Assembly: GCA_024305745.1 (NCBI GenBank)
Contig: JAHRBS010000007.1
Location: 2,170,001 to 2,234,000 of the forward strand
DNA length: 64,000 bases
Source of the DNA: Polyporus tsugae
Lineage: Eukaryota > Basidiomycota > Agaricomycetes > Polyporales > Polyporaceae
Direction of reading: 5' to 3'
Shown here: positions 34,148 through 44,793 of the stretch, one piece after another
How positions within the stretch are numbered: position 1 is the first letter of the stretch
How the letters are laid out: the number at the start of each line of letters is the position of its first letter
Made by a program: the position numbers and the translations under genes
The notes under the pieces: model-generated
Seen by the model: only the letters and a program-made list of their open reading frames with translations
What the model was told of the DNA's origin: nothing
The model's database searches: none

Positions 34148-34475
34148 CTGCTATGTAGCGCAAGGTGGAAAGGTACGAAGACGAGGTTGGAGACCGAGAT
34201 AGCTGAGTGACGCGCGGCTGGGCGCAGAATATATATTTTCTTGAGTTCTCGCTGCCATGTTCTGCCGGAGAGTCTGAGTTCCTCGTGCGATGGGAACCCT
34301 TGGGAATCATGATGCGGTGCACCCTACCCGGCCAGGAACAGCCCAGAGACGCCCACCATCCTCGGGCGTGACGCCTTGCGTTACATCTGGGTGACCAGTA
34401 CCGTGGGAACGTCCGACGTGCGAGACGTGACGCGTGACAGACGCGTTCAGCCACACTCCTCTCCGAGTCGCCGCC
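34148..34475. promoter_or_regulatory. Divergent promoter region with TATA-like box
   Basis: These 0.33 kb lie between the damaged secreted-protein gene and the DnaJ gene. A minus-strand AAATATATATTC (about 34228-34240) fits a TATA box roughly 80 bp upstream of the expected start of the secreted-protein gene. Its survival suggests the promoter is intact. Confidence 0.5.
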
Positions 34476-35608
34476 ATGGACGACAACGACCCCATCTCCC
34501 AGTTCTTTCCCGACCAAGAGGATGTGGACCTCTATGAGGTGCTTGGCGTCAAGCAAGACGCAAAGCTGGACGACATCAAGCGGGCGTACCGAAAGCTCGC
34601 GCTCAAGTACCACCCTGACAAACACGCTCGTGCGGGTGAAGATGCGAAGGCGGACGCGTCGTCGAAATTCCAGCAACTCGGATTCGCGTATGCCGTCCTC
34701 TCAGACGAGAAGAGGAGGGGTCGGTATGACCTCACGGGCAAGACCGACCAGGGGGCGGACTTTGGTCCTGGAGAGGATGGCTGGGAGGCGTACTTCGAGC
34801 AGTTGTTCGAGGAGGTCACGAAGGATAAGCTGGACGGTATGAAGAAGGAGTACCAAGGTGCGTAGGCCCTGTACATCTTTCTGGAGGCTCAATTCGACAT
34901 CTCCTGTCAGGTTCGGAGGAGGAGCTAGAGGACCTGAAGCAGGCCTACATCGAGACCGACGGCTCGATAGCTGATATCATGACCCATATACCCCATTCTG
35001 CCTTTGAGGACGAGGCACGTTTTATCGTCGCCATTTCCAACCTCATCAAGCGCGGGGACCTTCCGTCGCTACCTCAATGGGAGTCGAGCACAAAGGACGA
35101 GAAGGCAAAGCTCGTGCGAAAGAAGCAGGCTGCCAAGGAGGCCGCGGAGGCGGAGGAGCTCGCCAAGGAGCTTGGAGTGCACGACGAGTTCTTTGGCAGC
35201 GGGAAGAAGGGGGCGCGGAAAGGCACGGGCAAAGGCAAGGGCAAGGGGGATGAAGAGGACACATCGGCGTTGCAGGCGCTGATACTCAAGAAGCGGAAGA
35301 ATGCCGAGAGTCTGTTCGATAATATCGCTGCAAAGTACGCTCAGGCGGAGCCAGCCGCGAAGGGAGCGAAGAAGGGCAAGAAACGATCGAAGGCGGCCGA
35401 GGAAGACGAGGACGAGGAGGTGCTGGAGGCGTCGCCAAAGAAGAAGTCGAGAAAGGATATCCCTCCACCGCCGGACATTGACGATGCGGAATTTGAGAAG
35501 ATCCAGGAGAGGCTGATGGAGAACAAAGCGAAGCGCACTGCGGGAGGTAGCTCAAGGACAAATGGAGCAGCAAAGGGTCGAGCAGGGAAAGGGCGGAAGG
35601 CGAAGTGA
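34476..35608 (+). CDS. DNAJC9-like J-domain co-chaperone
   Basis: Two exons (34476-34857, 34911-35608) encode 359 residues. The J domain starts at about residue 18 with DLYEVLGV and keeps the HPD tripeptide at 46-48 (ALKYHPDK), which stimulates Hsp70 ATPase. It is followed by [19 protein letters not shown] and a helical region ([50 protein letters not shown]) characteristic of DNAJC9, the nuclear histone H3-H4 co-chaperone. The C-terminal third is lysine-rich and low-complexity, with several nuclear localisation-like runs. The short leader and divergent promoter suggest a housekeeping gene. Histone binding is inferred from the family, not shown by the sequence. Confidence 0.9.
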
Positions 35609-35841
35609 ATTTGTCGTCTTGCGTCCTGCTTATTCTGTTATCATTGTACTTGTAAGTTACCTCCTTGTCACTATATCCATTTTATTCCGTCTATCTTTCG
35701 CAGGTCGCGTGCATTCACGGAAGAAACGCTCTCACGTGCCCTCTAAGCCCATTTGATATTGGGCGGCGAGTGATTAGAGCTCTCCACTTAAATACTGAGG
35801 TCATTCCTCCCGACTTCTTCGCTCTCCCACCATTTGCTACT

Positions 35842-38342
35842 ATGCCTGCACACAAGAAGGCTAAGCAAACCAAGGGCAACGAACCCAACTCCCCGGGTGG
35901 CGTGCCGGCCCTCGACACTGGTTCATTGACATCCGACACCCCTTCAACTATAGCTAGGAGGATTCGGGGGCGGAAGGGTGCCCTCGAGTCTATGCCCACC
36001 ATGCCACTAGATGTCATCGGCATGGTATGTCCGCAACTTGTGATAAATCTCGACGGATGAAATAGCTGATTGTTGCCCCATATTCTAGCACATCTGGAGC
36101 CTCGCGACTTGCTCAGTCTCGCTCGGACCAGCAAGAGTGTCCGCCGCCTGATGATGGCAAAGTCGAACACGTTATATTGGAAGTCTGCTCGGTCGCATGT
36201 GGACGGACTGCCAGAATGCCCATCGTTCTTGAGTGAACCGGCGTACGCGAGTCTTGTGTTCTCGACATACTGCCATGTGCGTCAGTTTCCTCTGGTAGGA
36301 GCTCGCTCGCTAACGTTTTGCGCAACGTACTAGGATTGTCTCAAGCAAGCTCAGGGCCCAGGAAGGCTGTTTATACAGTTCGCCGCGCGGTACTGCAAGA
36401 AGTGTGACAACGAACAGTAGGTACTGAGCGAGGTGGACGGAATCCGAAGGCGCTGACGACATGCACAGGTTTGTGGATGAAGGGAATGAAGACCTCGTAC
36501 GCCTCTTCGACGAGATTGAAAGCGTCACCGGCGAGCAACCACCACGGACTGCTCTGGGTTACGACCTCTTTCGTAACCATCTCCCTGACATCATTAGGTT
36601 TCGCGAACGTTGGGATGGCCTCCGAGACGACCCAGCAGCTCGGAAACGGCTTGTTCATGAGCATGCGGCCTCTGCAAAGAGTAAGGAGGAGGTATGTTGG
36701 TTTTTTTCCTTCCCGCCGCGGCCGCTAAAGACTCCACAGTTTTCTCTCATGCTGAACGCGTGGGCGTACAACAAGATATATGAGCGCAAGGCCCAGCTCA
36801 GAGAGGAGAAACGCTCGAAAGTGGACGCGTAAGCTTAGGTTTGTGTGTACATCATCGCGTGTCTGACGAAGCATTGAGCACAGTATCCTCGAACGTCTCC
36901 GTGGCGTGGGCTGGCAAGACGAGCTGGACAAGTTTAACCCTGACTTGCTTCTGTATTCGCTCGGTAGAGAGCCTTTCGCTAGGAAATCAGGAGTCTTAAT
37001 AGACCGTGGTGAGTACGCTGCCTCCTTGAAGACGGTATATTACTTGAGAAGTCAACAGGATGGGCAAAGATACAGGATCGGGCCGTTGCATGGGTCGAAG
37101 AGCAGAGAGACCAGCGCCTCTGGGCTCTACGCGACATGGTCCTGACACCGCGGTTCCATCTTTTCGCCAAGTTCATTCGTGACTGGGTGTCTGAAGGTTG
37201 GCCCGTCGATGAGGATGACGATCTCCCCATCCCTTCGACGGCCTGTCGGTTTTTGGATTACGTGCTTATGCCCGAAGTTCAAGCCGTTCTCGATGTATCA
37301 GATGACATGACGGTGACGGAGCAGTACCTGAATCAAGCACTGAAATCTCAACTCCCAAGGTTTGTTTCGAGTTGGCTGGACGACCGCAAGGAACAACTCC
37401 ACATGAAGCTCGAGGAGATGCTTGGTCCGCTTCCGGGTGGCGTAGAGCCGATGCATATGGCGACGAGCTTGTTTGACTGTGCGTCGTGCGAACAGCAGTT
37501 CATGACCTACCCCGAGGTCCTCGCACATCGTTGCCGCCCTCAATGGCAAGACCGAAGCGAGGTCAAAAACCCCTTGGCATGGGATGCCATCGCGAAGAGC
37601 TACGCCCGAGCGAATGGCGAGTGGCAGGCTTGGTGTACCGAGCACGTTCTTGTCAATCACTGCGTCTTTCCCGTGAAGGCTCGCGCATTGATTCAGGCAT
37701 GCAGCCTGGATCCTGAACGCGCTACGCTGGAAGACTTGAACAAGGCCGACAAGCGGATGACTTGCAGCGACTGCACCGGGAGGGGACTAAGTCAGAAGGG
37801 CGGGTATGAGGTCTTCGATTGGAAACGGGCGGTATGGGTTTTACTTACATGTCGATCCGCATTAACTCACGACTAACCTTCTCGGGTTCGCGTCGAAGCT
37901 TTGGCATATGGACGGAGTGAAGCACCGCGACTCCGCAAACCCTTGCGCGTGGACCGTCCTATCTGGAGATATCACGTCGGTGGTTCGCGCCTACGAGCTG
38001 AAGGTCGCGGGGGAAGGCCGCACGGTCCTCCGTTCGTATGATTCATACCGCTGTTCCGTGGACAAGTGTGAGCGGTCATACGTGGAGTATCCGCGGCACA
38101 CATTCGGCGCACACCTCGTAACCGAGTAGGTTTTCAGGGATTACCGTGCACGGATATTCATTAACCTGCTTCTGCTTCTGGCCGTTCTGTTTAGGCACGG
38201 CATGTCGGACGAGGATGCACATTCGATGGTACAGCGCAAAAACTATACGGTCCGGTTCTCAAAGACGGAGGTACCACACGGTCTGCACTTCTATCACACC
38301 AAGTCGAGCAAGGTCAAGGTCGGCTTTGAGGATCCGGCGTAG
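35842..38342 (+). CDS. F-box/zinc-finger protein, first of three tandem paralogs
   Basis: Nine exons (35842-36028, 36089-36276, 36334-36416, 36469-36691, 36740-36828, 36884-37008, 37059-37831, 37899-38125, 38195-38342) give about 680 residues. After a basic N-terminus comes an F-box (MPLDVIGM.., HLEPRDLLSLARTSKSVRRLMM), which should bind Skp1 in an SCF ubiquitin ligase. A CxxC motif (ARYCKKC), a long helical part, two further Cys pairs (FDCASCEQQFMTYPEVLAHRC, MTCSDC) and a C-terminal C2H2-like finger (CSVDKCERSYVEYPRHTFGAH) follow. Exon positions match those of the next two genes. The exon 1/2 junction is uncertain: the donor at 36029 keeps the frame but leaves the F-box one residue short, and the strong GTATGT donor at 36025 does not fit in phase. 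The target protein is unknown. Confidence 0.8.
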
Positions 38343-38850
38343 GAGCTTGCGTCGACTTTGGTAAGCGGCGTACGTTCAGCTGCAAACAAGACTTGCTTAT
38401 TCGTACTTGCTCTGTACTCATAGACATCGTTTCTGCTTCTCATTCTAGATCGCGACCTCAAGGCGCTGGGGTTCAACTACTAGCACATCGACGTCATGTT
38501 CTGGCGGATAGCGGGGTATCTCTCGGACTGTGAAGTCGTCACTGCTATCTTTGATGTCACTTTCCCCCGCATATACGTAGTATCTTAGCACATGTGAATT
38601 CCGCCCCATCTCTCTACACATCCCTCATACTCTTGCGTAACTGTCAATGAAACCACGAGTCGAATGTTTGATATGGTAAATGCAAGGTAAATGAGATGTG
38701 GTCGAGTCGGTCGACGGGCGACTGACGTCATCGTGCTGATGACCTTGGTGATGAAGGACGCGTGACCTTAAGTGTTGCGTTGGGACTTGGGAGGGCGCTT
38801 CTCATCCGCGCTCTTGAATCGGAACGCCCATCATCAGTCCCGCCCTCGCC
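38343..38850. other. Intergenic region between F-box paralogs
   Basis: These 0.5 kb separate the first and second F-box genes. No gene or repeat is seen; the second gene's promoter should lie here. Confidence 0.4.
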
Positions 38851-41508
38851 ATGCCGCCACGCAAGAAAGCCAAGGCGAAGGAAACCAAATCCACCAGCAA
38901 AGCCGGCTCCAGCAAACAAACGGCGGATGCCGCGTCTCGTCAAAAGTCCGTTCGCGGTCGACGAGGGGGCCTCAAGGACATGCCCAACATGCCGCTGGAC
39001 GTTCTGCTCGAGGTGCGTGTGATACGCCCGTGCCGCTGCGATTGTACCGTTCATCAGCCGAACATGGGACATTTTCCCCTCAGATATTTAGCTTCATGCA
39101 TCCTCGAGACTTACTGAACCTGGCGCGCACCAACAAGTCATTCCGCGCTTTCCTGATGAGCAAGAACGCGCATTCCTGGTGGAAAGCCGCATTAGAGAAC
39201 GTCGATGGCCTGCCCAAGTGCCCGTCGTACATGAACGAGCCCACCTACGTCAATCTCTTGTTCTTCAACCATTGCCATGTAGGTCTTGGACCCTGTTTTT
39301 GTTTGGCGACGTCCACTCATCTGCCTTCAGAATTGCTTGAAGAACAACGTGCGAGTGGTCTTGTTTCATTCATCTGCACGCTATTGCCCGTCATGCCGGA
39401 AAACCATGTCAGTTTTGAATTTGGCACTCACGCTTCCTATGCAGAAGCCGGCTTTACTGACATCTTCAGTAGGTTCGTAGACAACTTCCACTACCGCCAG
39501 CTATTTAAGGCGATCACCTCAGACACCGGGGCGCCCCCCACCTGGTTCTGCACCTTCGCAGACGGGGGTCATCTGTACGCACTTCATATCCGCCGCGTCC
39601 TGTGAACACGGAGCTTACTTCTAACACTCAGGCTGCTGCACAAACCAGAGGTTGCAGAGTTTGAGGCACGCTGGAAAGGGCTTGACAGTGTAGACGCGAA
39701 GAAAGATCTAGTTCTCGAATACAAGGACAAGAGGAAGCTCATCGAAGATGTAAATGCACATTCTACTAACCGCTATGGTATGCACTAACTGGCTCGGAAG
39801 GCGTCTGAGGAGTTTTATTCATGGGAGAGTCATCAGAAGGCGAAGAGGTCAGACGAACTCGACGAGATCCGAGCGGGACGCCTCGAGGCGTAAGATGATG
39901 TTACCGCAGTGTGGAGGACAAGCTAACACAGTTCGTACAGAATTCGAGGCCGTCTTCGGGAGGCAGGATGGGAGAAGGAGCTCGATTTCATCGACGAGAA
40001 TCCGTACTCCAGGTTCGACCTTGAACGGCAGAAGTTTGCAACCCGATCCGAATCACTCACAGAGCGAGGTACGTCCTCTTGAGATTTTGGACAACTTCAT
40101 TATTCGCTAACAGGCGCAATGTAGTATGGCAGAAGATTGAAAACGACGTCATCGCGTTCATTGAAGGTGTCCGGACCCAGCGCCTTGCGAACGAACGAAA
40201 GGCCCTTTTGCATGATCGGTTCTCTGCCTTCGCCAAAGCTTTAAGGCTTTACCAAGGCCAGGATGAGAAGCGTAACCGCGACTCCGACTTCGACCCGCAG
40301 TTCAAGGACTTCCTCCTAATGCCTGAGTTTCGGGAGATTTTGGATGCGCCAGACTCTGCGGACATGTCTCTGTTGGATGACGCCGACAAGATGCGCGCTA
40401 TGTTTGACAACGGTCGCACGAAGTGGCACGAGGATCGTCGTAGGGAGTTATGCGACATGCTCCAAGAGTCGCTCGATAGCCCTCTGGACGGCGCCGGTCT
40501 CCTCACCCTCGCACAAGCTTTGTTCCGCTGCCAGAAATGCCGTCGCGACGGACTCAGGTACCCAGAAGTGCTCGCCCATGAATGTGCGCGGAACTCTAGC
40601 TGGCGTTGGATCATAGGCTGGGGCGCAGGCAATATCGAGGATGTGTACCAGCATGCGGTGGCGACTTACAAGCATCAATACCGGCCTGGGTGGTCGGGAG
40701 AGCGCTGCCTCACGGCGTCTACTCAAGCCATCTCCTACCTGCGTCCTATTCTCGTGGCCTGCGGGCTGGACCCGGATACCGTGACTCCGCATGAAGCAGA
40801 CGAATGTGGGGCGCGGCTGATCTGTCGAAAATGTGACGACGACGGGACTGACACTTACAGCGACTTCTCTTATGACAACCCTGATAGTGGTGCCAGACGG
40901 AACACTTACACCGTTTGCAACTGGTCTAGAGCGGTAAGTGCCCACGCGTGTATTGACTTGTCCTGTCGCGCTGATGGAGACTCGGATTGGCCGCCGCACC
41001 TTCAGTTGGCCCATTGCGTTGACTGGAGCATAAACTGGTCAGCCATGTTTTTTCAGGGAACTGAACACGAATGGGAACGCGTCTCCGAGGGGGAAGCAGA
41101 AGCTGTTCGCAGGCTTGAAGAAGAATTGTCGAACCGAGACGACTTGGTCCACCGCGATCGGTATCGTCATAACTGTGCTTATTGCGAGTACACCGGGAGC
41201 TGGCAAAGTATACCCGACCACCTCTCGATCCGGTGAGTAATGTATTCTCGGCATGGGGAACTATGAAAGCTTACCTCTCTCTGCCTTGCAGCCACAATCG
41301 TGAGGTGCCCATGGCCGAGGTCGCTGATCATTGCTACGTACGCGGGGACACGACAGTGAAGTTACCTGCCATCGTCTTGAAGCGCGAAGACGATGGGTCG
41401 TTCCACGTCGAGTATCGCGAGGACGACCACGAGGACGATCCATTCGGGATGCTTTATTCCGATTATGATGATTGGTCTGACGAGCTGGATGCCACGTTCT
41501 TCGGATGA
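38851..41508 (+). CDS. F-box/zinc-finger protein, second of three tandem paralogs
   Basis: Ten exons (38851-39012, 39084-39278, 39331-39407, 39473-39574, 39632-39749, 39801-39889, 39941-40068, 40125-40933, 41006-41232, 41292-41508) give 707 residues. It opens with a Lys/Arg-rich leader and an intact F-box (MPLDVLLEIFSFMHPRDLLNLARTNKSFR, split at the Glu-Ile junction). The CxxC in ARYCPSC, a helical middle (WQKIENDVIAFIEGV), FRCQKCRRDGLRYPEVLAHEC, LICRKC and a C2H2 finger (CAYCEYTGSWQSIPDHLSIRH) follow in the same order as in its neighbours. The protein would be a substrate receptor of an SCF ubiquitin ligase. A possible 39-nt intron at about 41017-41055, ending TTTTTTCAG, is left unspliced here because it is unusually short, though removing it would improve alignment with the third copy. 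Confidence 0.85.
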
Positions 41509-41933
41509 GTTGTATGCGCGCTCAGACGGTCTTGTTCCCGGTTATTTGCGACCGTACAATAATTGGCACTTTCGCTCGCCGTCTCAGGCTTGGGTCTGTT
41601 TTATCCTGTCCCTCTTTTACTGCACTCTCCCTGTTGCTCCATAACGTACTTACTGATTGAAGAATACCTCCTGTGGCTACGGTATACGGTAACTGATAAT
41701 TCGAACTGACGCTAATTGCCAAGCTGGATGCTGCTGCCATCTTGGCTCCAAGTGACGATTGTGGTATGGCGCATGGACCGCTACAGTATGGAGGTGGCGC
41801 GCGGACCCTACTCTCTGGTCGTACGCCCTGAGCGCCCGTCCTCTTCCTCTACCAGCAACCTCACACCGCCCACTCACCCGTCCGGCTCACTCCCCTCTGT
41901 TGGACACGTTCATATATCTGCGGTCTTACGAGA
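41509..41933. other. Intergenic region between F-box paralogs
   Basis: These 0.43 kb separate the second and third F-box genes. Short frames exist, but none is supported. It should contain the third gene's promoter. Confidence 0.4.
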
Positions 41934-44502
41934 ATGGACCCGACCTACGACGATCAAGGTGACTGGCAGGCTGTTGGCCTCAACCGGCGTGGGCTTCGCG
42001 GCCGACGAGGGGGTTTGAGGAACATGCCACACATGCCTCTGGACATCTTGGTTGAGGTTCGTCATCCGTTTTCTATAAGCGTTCTGCAATGCGGGCAATA
42101 AGGATTCTACGAGCGCCATGATCTGATGCGACTTGTCCCCCCCCCCACATTCCAGGTGTTCTCCTTCATGCATCCTCGCGATCTCCTCAGTCTTGCCCGC
42201 ACGACAAGAGACTTTCGCAGCTTCCTTTTCAGCCGCTCATCCGCACCTTTCTGGAAGTCAGCAAGGAAGAATGCCGAAGGACTCCCGGATTGTCCGCAGT
42301 ATCTAAGCGAACCTGCGTATGCGAATCTTATGTTCTTTGCCCATTGCCATGTACGTGCTTTTCACTCTTCCTCGGGTGGCTCCACGGCGGTGGCTCAAGC
42401 AGCTTTTAGAATTGTCTCAGGTCGAACATCCAGAACATCCTCTTCGAGTTCTCTGCGCGCTATTGCCGTGACTGCCAGCGCTACTTGTGAGTAATAACCA
42501 CCGGTTCCACGGGCCACTCTCCAATGCATCTGACTTCTATCACATAGACTCATGGAGGGCGGAGAGGTTGACTGTAATCTGGATCAGATAGTCGTTCAAT
42601 TAGGGTTCCACGAGGACTACTTGACACCTGTCACCATCACGAGAGACTCGACGTGAGTAGCAGTCGGTTCTGTTCAACCGCTGCCTGACTAATTGTGGCC
42701 ACGCAGAGACAGGACCTTTTTTCATCGACACGATTATGAGAACTTTTTGGACGCTTGCCAACATGCCAACGACGACGACGAGTTGGTATCCGTAATTCAA
42801 GACAATATCGCCCATGTGCGAATGATACACGAGGTCGGTGTCGAGCGTCGTACCATATAGTAGTGGTGTAACACTGCAGACCTCCCTCCCATACAGACTT
42901 GCGGTCCATTATATGCTTGGAAGGAAACTCAGGTGCAAGACAGAGCTCAAGAGCTAGATAGGCTTCGCGGAGACCGCTTCGCTGCGTGAGTCAAACGTTC
43001 ACCGTTAGTGATCACCACAATCAACCCAACCCCGTGACCAGGATAACAGATTTTCTGTCTGCGGAGGGGTGGTCTGACGAGATTAGCCGCATGGGCGAAG
43101 AGGATCTCAATCTCCTTGCCGACAAGCCCTATGCGCGCAAACCTGCGAAGCTCACAGAGCGTGGTGAGCTCCTTCCACACCTCATCAGCCTCACATCACA
43201 TAGTGATTCATACACTTCTATGTAGGGTGGAAGAGCATCCGCGAAGACGCCCATGCTTTCATGGAGGACGTGCGATTATGTCGACTCCAGCGAGAACGAC
43301 ACCAGCTCATCTTTGATCGCTTCTCCACACTCGCCGTCATCCTGGACGATCTCCAACCGGAGTACTCCCAGGGCGCCAAGAGAGCTCCAGAAGACGATTT
43401 GCAGCCCCAATTTGCCGATTATGCGCTCCTCCCTGAAGTTCGAAGGGAGTATGACCCCGGCGATGCCCTAGTGCTTGCAGACCGACTATCCCGGGTCTGG
43501 GAGGACCAAGACGCCCTCATTACCCAATGGAAGCGCACCATTCAGAACGAACTCATTGACAAGCTCCGCGCTGTTCTGACCCTGCCCGAGGATGTCGATG
43601 ATCCTCTCAGCCTGGCCATCGCGTCGTTTGTCTGCAGGGAATGTCACCGGTCTGTCCCGCTGCGCTACCCCGGACTTCTCACCCATGGATGCCTACGGCC
43701 AGAGCGCTTCATTTCCTGGAATGAGGACCTCTACGAAGCGACCGTCGAAGCATTTGCGTCCGCCATCGACTCGCAGCCCGCATTTAACCTCGACAAAATC
43801 GCCGTCGATGCCCAAATGATCCAACGGCTGACCGCAATCATCGAGACGCTAGGCTTGGATCCATTGCATGCGTCTCAGGACGAGTTGGAACGCTGCGAGG
43901 GTCGGATGTTCTGCGCATATACCAAGTGCCAGACTGAAAGCAGCACCTTGTTGAATGTGACGGGCTGTGATTGGTTGAGTGCGGTACGTGTCCTGTTCTG
44001 CTACTTCGGTGGCATTCTGCGATTTACCGCCCTGTCCCCACTAGCTCTTGCACATGAACGGACACGAACCGGGACGGGCCTGCGAGTTTAGAATCCTGGG
44101 TGAACGAGAAGCGGCGCGAGTTCGGCAGGTGGAAACGGCTGTGCGAGATCGGTTCGACGGTATGGCGAGCGACTATGGGGTGCAGCACAGAGCCTGCAGC
44201 TTCTGTCAGAAGAGCTTTTCGAGCTGGTACTCCTTGATAAGTCATCTTCAGTTCACGTAAGTGGACCCTTCCATCTCTTACTTATCATCTGGTCAAACGA
44301 AACGCTGATTTCCAACTCCGGCATGTTTGGCACCAATAATAGTCACAATATCGACACCGAACAAGACCTAAAAGGATCTTTCTACATCCCTCTCGACGAG
44401 CAGTTGCGCCAATTGCCCAGGATCTATGTCTGCTATGATATGCCAATCCATCGGTATCGGAGCGTGGTACTCCAGAAAGGCTGGCAGGCTGAGGATTTCT
44501 AA
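41934..44502 (+). CDS. F-box/zinc-finger protein, third of three tandem paralogs
   Basis: Ten exons (41934-42056, 42156-42350, 42410-42486, 42548-42652, 42707-42833, 42899-42987, 43042-43163, 43226-43983, 44045-44256, 44343-44502) give 655 residues. The F-box reads MPLDILVEVFSFMHPRDLLSLARTTRDF, with its intron at the same Glu junction as in copy 2. ARYCRDC, FVCRECHRSVPLRYPGLLTHGC, MFCAYTKC and a C2H2 finger (CSFCQKSFSSWYSLISHLQFTH) repeat the domain order of the array. The leader is shorter and lacks the Lys-rich start of the other two. Conserved intron positions show the trio arose by tandem duplication, while the proteins have since diverged strongly, as expected for receptors under diversifying selection. 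The substrate is unknown. Confidence 0.85.
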
Positions 44503-44793
44503 TGGGAGATGAACTGTTTTGCTTGATCCACTAGTATGGCCCCTGCGGTAGTAGTAATGTCATATAATCTGACCCCCTCGATAGTACCAGTATATTCCAA
44601 CAGTTGTCTAATGGGACGAATAGTGGGATAACGTCATGGCAATATCGTGACAATCAGACAATTCGGGCGGACTCGCCCTCGGCAGATTAGTGCATCTATA
44701 GGGAGCCTCGCTCCATGCAGTAAAACGACGAGGAGCTTCTACGCACTCGGGAAGTACGTGTGGTGCTTCTAGGACAGCAGCAGAACATAAAGT

